Shown here: positions 16,816 through 25,752 of the stretch, in pieces
How positions within the stretch are numbered: position 1 is the stretch's first letter
Layout: the number at the start of each line of letters is the position of its first letter
From: Planosporangium mesophilum
GTDB taxonomy: Bacteria > Actinomycetota > Actinomycetes > Mycobacteriales > Micromonosporaceae
NCBI RefSeq assembly: GCF_016863255.1
Contig: NZ_BOON01000041.1
Span: forward strand, 29,790-93,789
Direction: 5' to 3'
Length of the DNA stretch: 64,000 nt
Notes under the pieces: generated by a model
The model's database searches: none
What the model was told of the DNA's origin: nothing
Seen by the model: only the letters and a program-made list of their open reading frames with translations
Position numbers and translations under genes: made by a program

Positions 16816-17850
16816 TCAGAGCCGCGCGACGGGCGCCGCCCGCTGGGTCGTCCAGCAGAGCAGCCCGACCGGCAGGATCGCCCAGCAGGACAGCAACCGG
16901 TAGACGAGTACCGCGGCGGCGGCGGGTACCGCGGCCGCACCGGCGGCGGTGAGCGCGAGGAGCAGACTGGCCTCGATGACGCCGATGCCGCCAGGGGTGA
17001 GGGGAATCTGCCGGACCAGTTGCAGGGCGAGGTAGGTGGTGGCGACGGTCAGCGCGGGTATGGCGAGCGCCAGGGCCCGCAGGGCGGCGAGGAGGCACGC
17101 CAGGTCGGTCAGCCAGTTCAGCACCGCCAGGGCGGCGACGGCCAACCAGCATTCGACACCGACCGCCCTGGCCAGCGCCATCGAGCGCCGTGCGGTGTCG
17201 TGCAGTCGGCGTACCGGCGAACCCCCGCCGTCGTACGGCCGTGGGGCGGACGACAGAGCGGTGGCTCGACCGGGGAGGGGGCGGGCGGCGAGCAGGACCA
17301 GCCCGGCTACGGCCACCCCGGCGGTCAGGTACGTCAGCCGGGCGTCGGGAGCCACGGCCCAGAGCAGGGCGTCGCCGGTGTAGAGCAGGGCCAGGCCGAT
17401 CAGCGAGGCGAGCCCGGACAGCACCATGACGGCGGCGGCGACGTGCTGGCTGGCGCCGCGGGAACGGAACTGCCGGAACGCGTAGCCGGCGGACACGATC
17501 GACCCGGCCGGCAGGGCGATGGCAATGGCCGAGCGGGCGTAGCTGACCGCCAGCGAGGTCGCCGCCGACATGGACACGCCGAAGGCGCCCAGCAGCCGAC
17601 GCTGCTGCTCGCCGAACGTGGCCATGGACAGCACCTGGAGTACGGCCGCAGCGGCTAACCATCGGCCGTCGGCGTGGCGGAGGGCGGCCCAGGTCGAGGC
17701 CCAGTCTGGCAGGTTGCCGCGCAGCGCCAGGCCGGCGAGCACGACACCGCCGGCGAGCAGCGCCGGCCGCCACCACGACCGGCGTCGCCGCCCGTTGTCC
17801 CGGCCGGCGTCTTGGGTCAGGAAGCCGTCGAGAGACCGTGACGGAATCAC
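16816..17850 (-). CDS. YbhN/UPF0104-type integral membrane protein (lysyl-PG synthase TM-domain family)
   Basis: The protein of about 344 residues has 7-8 hydrophobic helices and the family motif LVRQIPLTPGGIGVIEASL near the C-terminus. Such proteins resemble the flippase half of lysyl-phosphatidylglycerol synthases and are thought to move lipids or lipid-linked compounds across the membrane. The most likely start is GTG 17850, which lies inside a perfect 15-bp inverted repeat; the frame is open further upstream. A 44-codon small ORF ends 26 bp before. Overlapping stops suggest convergence with the neighbouring plus-strand fragment. Confidence 0.75.
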   Translation of the reverse strand: MIPSRSLDGFLTQDAGRDNGRRRRSWWRPALLAGGVVLAGLALRGNLPDWASTWAALRHADGRWLAAAAVLQVLSMATFGEQQRRLLGAFGVSMSAATSLAVSYARSAIAIALPAGSIVSAGYAFRQFRSRGASQHVAAAVMVLSGLASLIGLALLYTGDALLWAVAPDARLTYLTAGVAVAGLVLLAARPLPGRATALSSAPRPYDGGGSPVRRLHDTARRSMALARAVGVECWLAVAALAVLNWLTDLACLLAALRALALAIPALTVATTYLALQLVRQIPLTPGGIGVIEASLLLALTAAGAAAVPAAAAVLVYRLLSCWAILPVGLLCWTTQRAAPVARL

Positions 17851-17861
17851 GGTCTCTCGAC
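17827..17861. promoter_or_regulatory. Perfect 15-bp hairpin over the start of the YbhN-type gene
   Basis: The arms GTCGAGAGACCGTGA (17827-17841) and TCACGGTCTCTCGAC (17847-17861) are separated by 5 nt. On the minus strand the likely GTG start codon (17850-17848) sits at the inner edge of the stem. There is no U-tract on either strand, so it is not a normal terminator. Start-site sequestration in the mRNA is possible but inferred. Confidence 0.5.
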
Positions 17862-17876
17862 CTTGCAGGACAGCTG

Positions 17877-18011
17877 TCACGAGGAGGACGACGGCGACGG
17901 AACGGCGGAGCTGGGCGTGGTCGACCGGGTCTGGGTCGGCTTCCGGCTGTCGTCGCCGTCCTCGGCCACGGCCGCTGCGGGGGCGTTCTGCGGAGTCGCC
18001 TCGTCGCTCAT
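17877..18011 (-). CDS. Small acidic Ser/Pro-rich protein (44 aa), possible leader of the YbhN gene
   Basis: ATG 18011 has GGGAG 8 nt upstream. The product begins MSDEATPQNAPAAAVAEDGD and ends with a Ser/Pro/Thr-rich tail. No family is recognised. Its stop lies 26 bp before the GTG of the membrane protein on the same strand, so ribosomes finishing it would meet the hairpin described separately. It could be a genuine small gene, a regulatory leader, or a fortuitous ORF. Confidence 0.35.
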   Translation of the reverse strand: MSDEATPQNAPAAAVAEDGDDSRKPTQTRSTTPSSAVPSPSSSS

Positions 18012-18189
18012 GTTTCTTGCTCCCGTAGGTCGTCGTCATGGTGGTCGGACCCATGCCGCCCACCGGAACATCCCAAGAATCGGCCGGTCAATAAAGATCT
18101 ACAGCTACCGCGAATAAGAACTGGCTAAGAGCACCGTGGGCCGCCCGGGCGGCGTCCAGCTCGCTTGCGGGGCCGCGTTGGATGGATGC

Positions 18190-18716
18190 ATGCGCCCCGA
18201 CTTCACCGTTCCCGCAAAGTTGACCGCCGGAGACCGGGTCGTGGTGGTCTCGCCCTCGTTCGCCGCGCCGGGCGCCTTTCCCGCCGTACACGAGGCGGCG
18301 ATGCGCCGGCTGCGCGACGAGTTCGGCCTGGAGCCGGTGGAGTACCCGACCACCCGCCGGCTGGGCTCTTCGCCACAGGACCGGGCGGCGGACCTGATGG
18401 CCGCGTTCGCCGACCCGGCAGTACGGGCGGTACTGAGGTGTACCGGATGCTGCGCAACGCCGGCGAACGGGGCCTGCTGGCACAGTTCCCAGCCGTACTG
18501 GTCGGCACCGCCAAGGCCAGCAACCTGGAACGCCGCACCACGACCGAGCAGCGGGAACGGTACCGCGCCGAGCAGCGCGAGGCGATCCTTCGCGCCTTCG
18601 ACCGGTACAACCCGTCCGCCATGGTGGTCTTCAACGTGGACTTCGGCCACACCGATCCACAGTGGTATTGCCCTACGGAGGAACGGTCACCGTCGACGGT
18701 CCGGCACGCCGGATCA
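18190..18716 (+). pseudogene. LD-carboxypeptidase (peptidase S66) with internal deletion and frameshift
   Basis: The first frame gives the S66 N-terminus (LTAGDRVVVVSPSFAAPG, then RRLRDEFGLEPVEYP). At about 18436 the reading moves to another frame with YRMLRNAGERGLLAQFPAVL and the C-terminal catalytic His region VDFGHTDPQW. A further frame change is needed for the terminal VLPYGGTVTVDG. The central part with the nucleophile Ser is absent. LD-carboxypeptidases trim tetrapeptides in peptidoglycan recycling. This copy cannot be active. Confidence 0.75.
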
Positions 18717-19001
18717 CCTCACACTACTGATCGGGCTGATGCACGACGTGATTGGCGTTTCCGGTGATACTTCTTGTCGTCACACCTATTCTGTACATGT
18801 TTGCCAAGCAGAACCGCGCGGTGGCACGCCGGGCCGTCAATGAGTCGGATCCGGTTGTGCTGAGCCGGCCGGCCGATCTTTGAACGAATCCAGGGGGGAC
18901 CGGCGACCACCAGCGCCCGAGCGGCCACTGTCGGCAACGCCTGAGGCACGGTACGGTATCGCACGCGGACTCGTGGATACGTGCTGGGAGAGGGTGAGGA
19001 C

Positions 19002-19823
19002 GTGCCGGTCACCGGGCAGCGAGTTGTCCGCCGAACCCTCGGGCGAAGGCTCACCCTGTTGCGTGCCGCCAGCGGTAAGAGCAGGCGCGAGGTAGCCGAG
19101 GAGAGGCTGGGCATCTCCGAGCCCACGCTGCACCGCATCGAGACCGGGAAGGTGCCGGTCACGGTGGCCAACGTGCGGGCGCTGTGTTGGCTGTACGGCG
19201 CGGACGAGAGCGTCACCGGCGCGCTGGCCGAGTTGGCGTTGGGCACCTCCCAGGAGGAGTGGTGGGATGCCAGCCCGGCGATCCCGGACTGGTTCAAGCT
19301 CTACGTGGGGCTGGAGGCCAGCGCCAGCCAGATCTGCAGCTACGACGGGGAGGTCGTGCCGGGCGAGCTGCAGACCGAGCAGTACGCCCGGGCGGTGTTC
19401 GCGGCGGAGCAGTCGACCACGAGCGAGACCGCCGATCGGCAGGTGAAGCTGCGGATACAGCGGCAGAAGACATTGTTCAGCCGCAGCCCCGAGCTGCGGT
19501 TGGTGACCGTCCTGGGTGAGGGGGCGCTGACCCGGCCGGTCGGTGGTGAGGCGGTCCTCAAGGCCCAGATCGAGCACCTGAGGCAGCTGGCGCGGCGTGA
19601 CGACATCGAGATCAAGGTGCTGCCGTGGTCGGTCGGCGCCCACGCCGCGATGGCGGGAGCGTTCCGGATCCTCGACTTCGACGACCCCGACGACCCCGAC
19701 GTGGTCTACCTCGAGTCGCACGTGGGTGCCCTGTACCTGGAGGAGCCCGCGGAGGTCAACGAGTACCGGCGGATCTTCGAGCTGATCCGCAAGGACGCCA
19801 TACCGGTTGAGGAGTACCGGTAA
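19002..19823 (+). CDS. XRE-family regulator with DUF5753 domain
   Basis: The 273-residue protein has an N-terminal helix-turn-helix (LTLLRAASGKSRREVAEERL, then SEPTLHRIETGK) and a DUF5753 domain containing IPGE-like VVPGELQTEQYARAV and the C-terminal YLESHVGALYLEEP. In Streptomyces, proteins of this type (WhiJ-like) work with small DUF397 proteins to control development and antibiotic production. Start GTG 19002 is preferred; a GTG at 18981 is in frame. A DUF574 methyltransferase follows, then a convergent DUF397 gene, so all three parts of the usual set are here. Confidence 0.9.
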   Translation: MPVTGQRVVRRTLGRRLTLLRAASGKSRREVAEERLGISEPTLHRIETGKVPVTVANVRALCWLYGADESVTGALAELALGTSQEEWWDASPAIPDWFKLYVGLEASASQICSYDGEVVPGELQTEQYARAVFAAEQSTTSETADRQVKLRIQRQKTLFSRSPELRLVTVLGEGALTRPVGGEAVLKAQIEHLRQLARRDDIEIKVLPWSVGAHAAMAGAFRILDFDDPDDPDVVYLESHVGALYLEEPAEVNEYRRIFELIRKDAIPVEEYR

Positions 19824-19981
19824 TCGGCCGAGCCGTCATCTGGTCCTGTTAGGACAGTCCACAAACTCTTGTACGGGCGGAGTCGGACGCGCGAGAATGC
19901 TCGCAACCCCGGTGAGGCGCCGAGCGGACGCGTTGGCGACAGGGCCGGTCCTCGGCGACGACAGGTGGAGGCACGACCACA

Positions 19982-20794
19982 ATGGACAACGGGGCGCAGG
20001 GTCGCACGCAGAAACCGGCGACCGCTGCCAGGATGTACGACTACTACCTGGGCGGCATCCATAACTTCCCGGCCGACCGGGAAGCGGCCGACAAGATCAT
20101 GGCCCAGTTCCCCTTCGTGCCGATGGCGGCCCGGACCAACCGGGCGTTCGTGCGCCGCGCGGTGCGTCAGCTGGTGGACGCCGGGGTACGCCAGTTTCTC
20201 GACCTCGGCTCCGGCATCCCGACCGTGGGCAATGTTCACGAGATCGCCCAGAAGCAGGCGCCGGACACGCGCGTGGCCTATGTGGACATCGACTCGGTCG
20301 CGGTGGCCGAGAGTCTGGAGATCCTCGAGGGTAACGAGCGGGCTACCGCGGTACGGGCCGACCTGCGCAACCCTCGTGCGGTTCTCGACCATCCCGGGGT
20401 CCGGCGCCTGCTGGACTTCGATCAGCCGATCGGGCTCGTGATGGCCGCCGTGCTGCACTTCGTACCCGAAGACGCGGAGGCGTACGACCTGGTCGCCCAG
20501 TTCGTCGCCGCGCTCGCTCCGGGCAGCTACCTCGTCCTGTCGCACATCGCGGCCGAAGCCTTCGTGGCGGACAGCGACGAGGGCAGGGCCGCCCGGGAGG
20601 TCTATCAGCGGCGGACCGCAACGCCCGTCTGGTCGCGTAGCCGGGCGGAGGTTCAGCGGTTCTTCGCCGGCCTCGAGCTACTGGATCCGGGCCTGGTCGA
20701 GGTGCACGAATGGCGGCCGGACGAGGATGCCCTCGAGGACCTTGGCGACAACCAGCGCAGCGGTAGTTGGGCCGGCGTCGGTCGCAAGGGGTAA
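19982..20794 (+). CDS. SAM-dependent methyltransferase, DUF574 family
   Basis: The 270-residue protein shows the family signature RMYDYYLGGIHNFPADREAA near the N-terminus, the SAM-binding FLDLGSGIPTVGNVHEIAQ, and VAYVDIDSVAVAES. The substrate is unknown. In actinomycetes these genes commonly lie beside XRE/DUF397 genes, as here. It follows the XRE gene by 158 bp on the same strand and ends before a strong hairpin shared with the convergent DUF397 gene. Confidence 0.9.
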   Translation: MDNGAQGRTQKPATAARMYDYYLGGIHNFPADREAADKIMAQFPFVPMAARTNRAFVRRAVRQLVDAGVRQFLDLGSGIPTVGNVHEIAQKQAPDTRVAYVDIDSVAVAESLEILEGNERATAVRADLRNPRAVLDHPGVRRLLDFDQPIGLVMAAVLHFVPEDAEAYDLVAQFVAALAPGSYLVLSHIAAEAFVADSDEGRAAREVYQRRTATPVWSRSRAEVQRFFAGLELLDPGLVEVHEWRPDEDALEDLGDNQRSGSWAGVGRKG

Positions 20795-20807
20795 GGCCAT
20801 CTGAGCT

Positions 20808-20841
20808 GCTCCCGTACCGGCCGCGCGGCCGGTACGGGAGC
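20808..20841. terminator. Bidirectional hairpin terminator between convergent genes
   Basis: Perfect 15-bp arms GCTCCCGTACCGGCC and GGCCGGTACGGGAGC surround a GCGC loop. It starts 13 bp after the DUF574 stop and lies before the DUF397 stop on the other strand. It lacks a long U-tract, as many actinomycete terminators do. Confidence 0.7.
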
Positions 20842-20895
20842 GGGTTTCACCCGGTCCGACGGCCCGCGGCAACGCCCACTCGCCGACGACGCCGT

Positions 20896-21102
20896 TCAGC
20901 CGGCCAGGAGCTGGTCGAACTCACCCTTCTTGGCACCGTCGAGAAAGGAGTCCCACTCCTCGGCGGTGAACCGGACGGTGCCGCCCTCAGGGTTCTTGCT
21001 GTTGCGGACCTCTATCAGTCCTGCGTGCCGGCGGGCCTGTACGCAGCTGCCGCCGTTGCCGGTCGACCTGCTCGACATGATCCATCCGATCTCGCTGTTC
21101 AT
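20896..21102 (-). CDS. DUF397 small protein
   Basis: The 68-residue protein has the family features: SSRSTGNGGSCVQARR, VRNSKNPEGGTVRFTAEEWD and a C-terminal GEFDQL. DUF397 proteins partner XRE/DUF5753 regulators in actinomycete developmental control. Here the gene is convergent with the XRE-DUF574 pair rather than in tandem. Confidence 0.9.
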   Translation of the reverse strand: MNSEIGWIMSSRSTGNGGSCVQARRHAGLIEVRNSKNPEGGTVRFTAEEWDSFLDGAKKGEFDQLLAG

Positions 21103-21677
21103 CAGTGCTCCTCTATCATCCGGCGTCCTCGCGGGACTAAGGTCTGCGGGGCATGGCGGGACGCGTCGATGCGGTCGGGGTCTCGCACCGGTATCTCAGC
21201 TCCCGAAGCGCATGCCGGATCCGAAGTGGACGCTCGCGGCGTCGCTGTGGGCCGATCGGCGGCGTGCCGCTGATCCGGCTACGAGTCGTCGCGGTGTCCG
21301 GTTGCTGATCCCAGCTGCTCGGTCTCGTCGTCGGTGCCCCCTCCCACCGGGCCCCTGCCAACTGTGGCACGGTTTTCTCGTGACTTCGTTCAGTGATCGG
21401 ATCGGTGGACCGGCGACGATGTCCACAGTGGTCAGACCTCGGTGACCAGCACGTCCTCGTCTCGCCCCCTCCGAGTCTCTTTCACCGCGAAAGTTCGAGG
21501 CACGTAGCGTAACCGAAACTGGTCCCGATGCACGATCTCTGTGTGATATCTGATCGATGTGAAATCTTGCACGAGAGAATCGATCGCTGTCATGATTACG
21601 ACTGCGATGACGGGGCGCAGGTACCGCCATCACGCTTCAACCGCGATCCGGTCCGCTGCAGCCACGAGGGGACGGGC
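21103..21677. other. 575-bp stretch without a recognised gene
   Basis: This lies between the DUF397 gene and the diguanylate cyclase. Both should have their promoters here, since the two genes diverge. Open frames exist on both strands but none reads as a known protein. No strong repeat or hairpin was seen. Confidence 0.4.
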
Positions 21678-22715
21678 ATGGAGATCCTCAGCCCCGCCAC
21701 CAGGATCGATGCCGGCTTGCACCAGACCGTTCCCGCCGCCGACGCCGAACTTGCCCGACTGCGCGCGCAGGTGGCATGGCTACAGGCGGAGCGGGAGGCC
21801 CTGTGGTGGGCCGTCGGCCATGACGAGTTGACCGGCCTGGCGAACCGGCGGGGCTTCTACATGCTTGCCCCGACGGTGCTGCGCGAACCGGGTCGGCCCG
21901 CCGTGGTGATCGTCCTCGATCTCAACGGGTTCAAGCCGATCAATGACAGGTTCGGTCACGACGCCGGTGACCGCGTTCTGTGTGTCGTCGCCAAGCGGCT
22001 CGCTCGCCACGTCGGCGACAACCTCGCGGCCAGGCTCGGTGGCGACGAGTTCGCCGCCGTGGTGTCCAGCCCTTACCCCTACCATCGCGAGCAGTGGTGG
22101 CAGCCCGCGGTGACCGCCCTGTCCGCGGCCATCGCTGAACCGGTGTCGGTGGGCGACCACAGCGTGACCGTGACGGCGTCGATCGGCGTCGCCCCGGCCC
22201 GCGGCGACGCCGAGATCTGCGAACTCCTCCACGACGCGGACCTGGCGATGTACCAGGCGAAGATGAGCGGCAGCAGCCATGTCGTCTGCGGGGTCGACAC
22301 CGCGATCGGCGCCGGGCACAGCCGCCAGGTGGCCGCCGTGCCGGCGAAGCCGACGACGCAGGGGCACATCCCGGCACAGCGGTCCCAGGTCCTGGAACTC
22401 GCGATAATCTCGGCGGCCCAGCAAAAGGGGGCAGCCCTGCCCGCTCCCACCTGCGACCCCGTCCGGCGCGATCCGGTCGAGGTCGCTCCGGCCGGCACCT
22501 ACCACCCCAGGGATCCCGTCTGGGTGCACCGGTACGGGGCCTGGCGGCCGGGCGTGGTCGAAGACGCCTCCTCGCGGGCGGTGATGATCACCTACCGCTG
22601 CGCCCAGGGACAAGGAACGGTCGTCGACACCGTCTCCGCCGAGTTCGTCCTGCCCCGGATCGAGGCCGACCCTCAGCTTGACCGGACCACCTCCGGTCCG
22701 GGTACGGCCGCGTGA
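21678..22715 (+). CDS. Diguanylate cyclase (GGDEF) with C-terminal Tudor/SH3-like domain
   Basis: The 345-residue soluble protein has a short coiled N-terminus (LARLRAQVAWLQAEREAL), a GGDEF domain with the intact active loop RLGGDEFAAVV and substrate motif DLNGFKPINDRFGHDAGD, a linker, and a C-terminal region DPVWVHRYGAWRPGVVEDA that resembles a small beta-barrel. It should make c-di-GMP, which controls development in actinomycetes. No canonical RxxD inhibitory site is seen before GGDEF. ATG 21678 with GAGGGGAC upstream is the best start. Confidence 0.85.
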   Translation: MEILSPATRIDAGLHQTVPAADAELARLRAQVAWLQAEREALWWAVGHDELTGLANRRGFYMLAPTVLREPGRPAVVIVLDLNGFKPINDRFGHDAGDRVLCVVAKRLARHVGDNLAARLGGDEFAAVVSSPYPYHREQWWQPAVTALSAAIAEPVSVGDHSVTVTASIGVAPARGDAEICELLHDADLAMYQAKMSGSSHVVCGVDTAIGAGHSRQVAAVPAKPTTQGHIPAQRSQVLELAIISAAQQKGAALPAPTCDPVRRDPVEVAPAGTYHPRDPVWVHRYGAWRPGVVEDASSRAVMITYRCAQGQGTVVDTVSAEFVLPRIEADPQLDRTTSGPGTAA

Positions 22716-22744
22716 TCCGACCTGCTCGGCGACGGTGACGCGGC

Positions 22745-23272
22745 GTGAACTCGCTGGACAAGGCCTGCGTGCCGGCGGTAGAGAGCGGCATGACGTCGTG
22801 GAACCTGGTACCGGAGGCCTTCGACTCGCCCGACGCGTACCGCCTGCGCCGTGACTTCTACGACGAGGTCGCGAGCCGCTACTTGAAGCGGCCCGCGACC
22901 TCGGAGGAGATCGACCACGGCTTGACCGGGGACGGCGTCGAGCTGCTCACGCCTCCCACGGGCCAGTTCGTCGTCGGTCGCTACGGCGGTGAAGCCGCAG
23001 CCTGTGGCGGAGTGTTGATGCTGGACGCCGAGCGCGCCGAGCTCACCCGGATCTACGTGCGGCCCGCGTCTCGCGGCACGGGGGGCGCCGGCCTCCTGTT
23101 GGGGCTGCTGGAGGACGAAGCGCGCAGGCTTGGCGCCCGGCGGATGGTCCTCAACACCCGTCTCGATCTGACCGAAGCCCGGTCACTGTATGTCCGCCAC
23201 GGCTACACCGAAATCCCGGCGTACTGCACAGGTCCGTACAGAGAGATCTGGTACGGCAAGGAACTGGCGTGA
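22745..23272 (+). CDS. GNAT-family N-acetyltransferase
   Basis: The 175-residue protein has the acetyl-CoA binding loop IYVRPASRGTGGAGLLLGLL followed by DEARRLGARRMVLNT and a terminal YVRHGYTEIPAY. These are motif A and B features of GNAT enzymes. The substrate is unknown. An in-frame ATG at 22790 is an alternative start. It follows the diguanylate cyclase by 29 bp. Confidence 0.85.
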   Translation: MNSLDKACVPAVESGMTSWNLVPEAFDSPDAYRLRRDFYDEVASRYLKRPATSEEIDHGLTGDGVELLTPPTGQFVVGRYGGEAAACGGVLMLDAERAELTRIYVRPASRGTGGAGLLLGLLEDEARRLGARRMVLNTRLDLTEARSLYVRHGYTEIPAYCTGPYREIWYGKELA

Positions 23273-23354
23273 GGTGCGTCAAGGTCCACCGCGCCGACCA
23301 GTTCGGTGCAGGTGACGCGCGGACAGCGCGAGCGCGTGGGTCGGGCAGGGGTGG

Positions 23355-24245
23355 CTACGGCTGGAGCGCCGTCCAGGAGCCGTACCCGTGCACGGCGATG
23401 CCGGCGAAGGCGTTGTACCGCTGGGCGTCGCGGTCGACGTCGGCCAGTACCCGTTCCATCCGTTGCGCGCCCAGCGGGGCGAACGTGCAGTACCCGCAGT
23501 CGGCCAGCGGTTGGGTCTCTACGGCCAGTCGGGCGGGTTTGGCCGCCCGGCCGGCGCGGCCCAGCAGGTCGGCGCCCACGTCGAGGATCGAGTTGGGACC
23601 GGTGGCGGTGTCGCGGTAGCTCATGATGGTCAGGGCGTCGGCGCGCCGCAGCACCTCGTCGGCGAGGTTCGAGTCGCCGACGGGGACGGTCGCGTACCAG
23701 AACGCCACGTCGACCTCCACCGCCTGGTCTGCCGGGCGGATGAACTCGTCGAGCAGCGTGAGGAAGCCCCGGACGGTCGCGTCGCGGGCGGTGTTCCACT
23801 CGGGCAGGGCGTACGGCTCGACGTCGAGGTGGAGGGCGTGGAACAGGCCGGTGTCGCGGACCGCCAGCTGCCAGGCGAGCGCCCTGGCGTGGTCGAGCGC
23901 CCAGTCCGGTTCGCCGCCGAGCGCGTCGAGGACGATGCCCGCCTCGTCGCAGCGCCGCTTCAGCTCCTGTAACCGGGGCAGGTCGCCGTTCGTCGCCACC
24001 TGCGGATCGACGTAGGCGAAGACGGTGGTCACCCGGTGGGTGGTTGCCCAGGTCACGACGGCCGCCGGGTCGGCGGCCGTCCAGACCCACATGGCCCGGG
24101 TACCGGGTGGCGCGGTCGCCGAGTCGGTGGTCGTCGGCGGCAGCGTGGTGGGCGCACCGCCGACGAGTACGGCCACCAGCAGCACGAGCGCGGAGAGCAG
24201 GTACCCGCTGCAGTGGGGGAACAGGCGGCGTCCGAGCTTCGCCAC
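23355..24245 (-). CDS. Exported TIM-barrel (glycosidase-like) protein
   Basis: The 296-residue protein has a signal/anchor helix (YLLSALVLLVAVLVGGAP), then strands and motifs of an alpha/beta barrel: RAMWVWTAADPAAVVTWA, VTTVFAYVD, ALHLDVEPYALPEW and ALTIMSYRDTATGPNS. HLDVEPY and MSYRD resemble GH18/GH25-like catalytic strands, so a surface glycan hydrolase is plausible but unproven. Start GTG 24245 lies 8 bp after the stop of the upstream gene on the same strand, indicating an operon. Confidence 0.65.
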   Translation of the reverse strand: MAKLGRRLFPHCSGYLLSALVLLVAVLVGGAPTTLPPTTTDSATAPPGTRAMWVWTAADPAAVVTWATTHRVTTVFAYVDPQVATNGDLPRLQELKRRCDEAGIVLDALGGEPDWALDHARALAWQLAVRDTGLFHALHLDVEPYALPEWNTARDATVRGFLTLLDEFIRPADQAVEVDVAFWYATVPVGDSNLADEVLRRADALTIMSYRDTATGPNSILDVGADLLGRAGRAAKPARLAVETQPLADCGYCTFAPLGAQRMERVLADVDRDAQRYNAFAGIAVHGYGSWTALQP

Positions 24246-24253
24246 GGCGCGCC

Positions 24254-24649
24254 CTACTTGGCGGGTGTGGCGGAGCCGCAGGCCCGCTGCGTCGCGCTGG
24301 TCAGAGCCCGCGCGAAGGTGGCGTCGGCGGTCAGCCGCTGCCGGAACCGCTCGACCTGGGCCGGCGTCAGGCCGGGGTACTCCGGGGTGGCCTGGTAGGC
24401 GTCGGCAAGGGCCTTCGGATCGGCGTACACCATCGACTGGACCGAGCACAGGTGGGCGGCGGTGGCGTCGAGGAACGTCTGCTCGGCGCTGGGCGTGGCG
24501 ACCCGTACGGGGGTCGCGGGCCGGCCGGTGGAGGCGGTCGGGCGGGTCTCGGAACGCTGGTGGAGCAGGACTGCGGCGGTGGTGACCACGGCGATCGCCA
24601 TGGCGGCCAGGACGAGGCCGGTGGTGAGGACGGCGGTGCGTCGAGACAA
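24254..24649 (-). CDS. Membrane-anchored DUF732-like small protein
   Basis: The 131-residue protein has an N-terminal helix (VLTTGLVLAAMAIAVVTTAAV), a Thr/Pro-rich linker and a C-terminal helical domain with two Cys (HLCSVQSM and TQRACGS) likely joined by a disulfide outside the cell. The pattern AEQTFLDAT...G.T..Q is like the mycobacterial DUF732 family, function unknown. It sits directly upstream of the exported barrel protein. Confidence 0.6.
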   Translation of the reverse strand: MSRRTAVLTTGLVLAAMAIAVVTTAAVLLHQRSETRPTASTGRPATPVRVATPSAEQTFLDATAAHLCSVQSMVYADPKALADAYQATPEYPGLTPAQVERFRQRLTADATFARALTSATQRACGSATPAK

Positions 24650-24731
24650 GGGTTTCCCGTTCTGTCGGTTCAGGTGAGGGACCCGGCCGGGCGGCCCGGG
24701 TCCGTCACCACGGCATCGGGCGGGGGAGGGG

Positions 24732-25532
24732 TCAGTTGACGGTGACGGTGATCGAACCGTCGTAGCTGCCGCCGGTCCAGGTCGCCTTCACCGGCACGTT
24801 GTAGGTGCCCGCGGCCAGCTTGGACGCGTCGAACCGGACCGCAGTGAAGTCGTCCTGGCCGACCGGCAGGGTGCCGAGCCTGTTCAACCCGCTGGAGGTG
24901 GCGTCACCGGGGTAGGCCACGGAGAGGCCCGCCGGCGGGGTGAGCGTCACCCGGAAGTTGGACAGCCCGGGCCTTGTGCCGGCGAAGACCAGGTTCGCCC
25001 AGGTAGGGGTGGCTCGGGAGACCGACACGGCGGTGGTCTTCTGCACCACGGCCGCCGCGCCGATCGACGGTACGACCGGGAGGGTGGCGGTGACGGTCTC
25101 GCTCCCGGGCGAGCCGACGCACTTGCCGTCCTCCTTCTTGGCCTGGCCGGGCGCCTGGTTGGTGTACGAGATGGCCAGCGCCATCTGCACCGCCCCGGTC
25201 ACCGACGGGGCGACCGACACATTGAGCGCCGTGAAGTCGAGCTGGCCGGCGTCGAGGGAGGAGCTCTTGTACAGGGAGGAGTAGCTACCGGTGTTGGTCG
25301 GGTAGCTGACGGTCAATCCGGGGCCGGACGCGGTGACCCGCACGTCGCAGACGTCGTTGTTCGCCGTCCACAGCGCGCTCACCCACCCCTGCTGACCGGG
25401 CAGCATCGGTGCCAGTACCGGGACCACCAGGTCCACGTCGCCGGACTTGGGCGTCGCGACGGCAGCCGAGGCGGGTACCAGCGCTGCGGCGCCGGCCAGG
25501 AGCCCGATTGCGACTCGAGGGAGGTGGTGCAT
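24732..25532 (-). CDS. Secreted protein with Ig-like/beta-sandwich repeats, unknown function
   Basis: The 266-residue protein begins MHHLPRVAIGLLAGAAALV with a signal peptide ending near ASAAVA. The mature part has two similar halves with LTVSYPTNTGSYSSL and LSVAYPGDATSSGLN, each followed by DFTAL/DFTAVRFDAS, so it is an internal duplication of a beta-rich domain. A single pair of Cys may form a disulfide. I do not recognise a function. ATG 25532 is preferred over an upstream start because the signal peptide begins there. Confidence 0.65.
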   Translation of the reverse strand: MHHLPRVAIGLLAGAAALVPASAAVATPKSGDVDLVVPVLAPMLPGQQGWVSALWTANNDVCDVRVTASGPGLTVSYPTNTGSYSSLYKSSSLDAGQLDFTALNVSVAPSVTGAVQMALAISYTNQAPGQAKKEDGKCVGSPGSETVTATLPVVPSIGAAAVVQKTTAVSVSRATPTWANLVFAGTRPGLSNFRVTLTPPAGLSVAYPGDATSSGLNRLGTLPVGQDDFTAVRFDASKLAAGTYNVPVKATWTGGSYDGSITVTVN

Positions 25533-25752
25533 GAGGGCGGCCCTTCCGTTGAATGACCGAGTCTTATCGGCCGGGGCGCGGAGGTCCTGAGCCAAGAGGG
25601 CCTACTGACGGATGAGCGTTTTGAACCAGACAGTGAGGTCGAAACTCGTCATTCGCCACGCTCAGCGGTCGTCGACGTCCGACATTTGCGCGTCGCTGTG
25701 ACGTACGCGGCATCCCGGCCCAGAATTGCGCGGATGCGGCACAGTGGCTGTC

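Noticed and set aside
20808..20841. The strong hairpin as a regulator operator
   Set aside because: It lies between two convergent stop codons, where only a terminator role makes sense.
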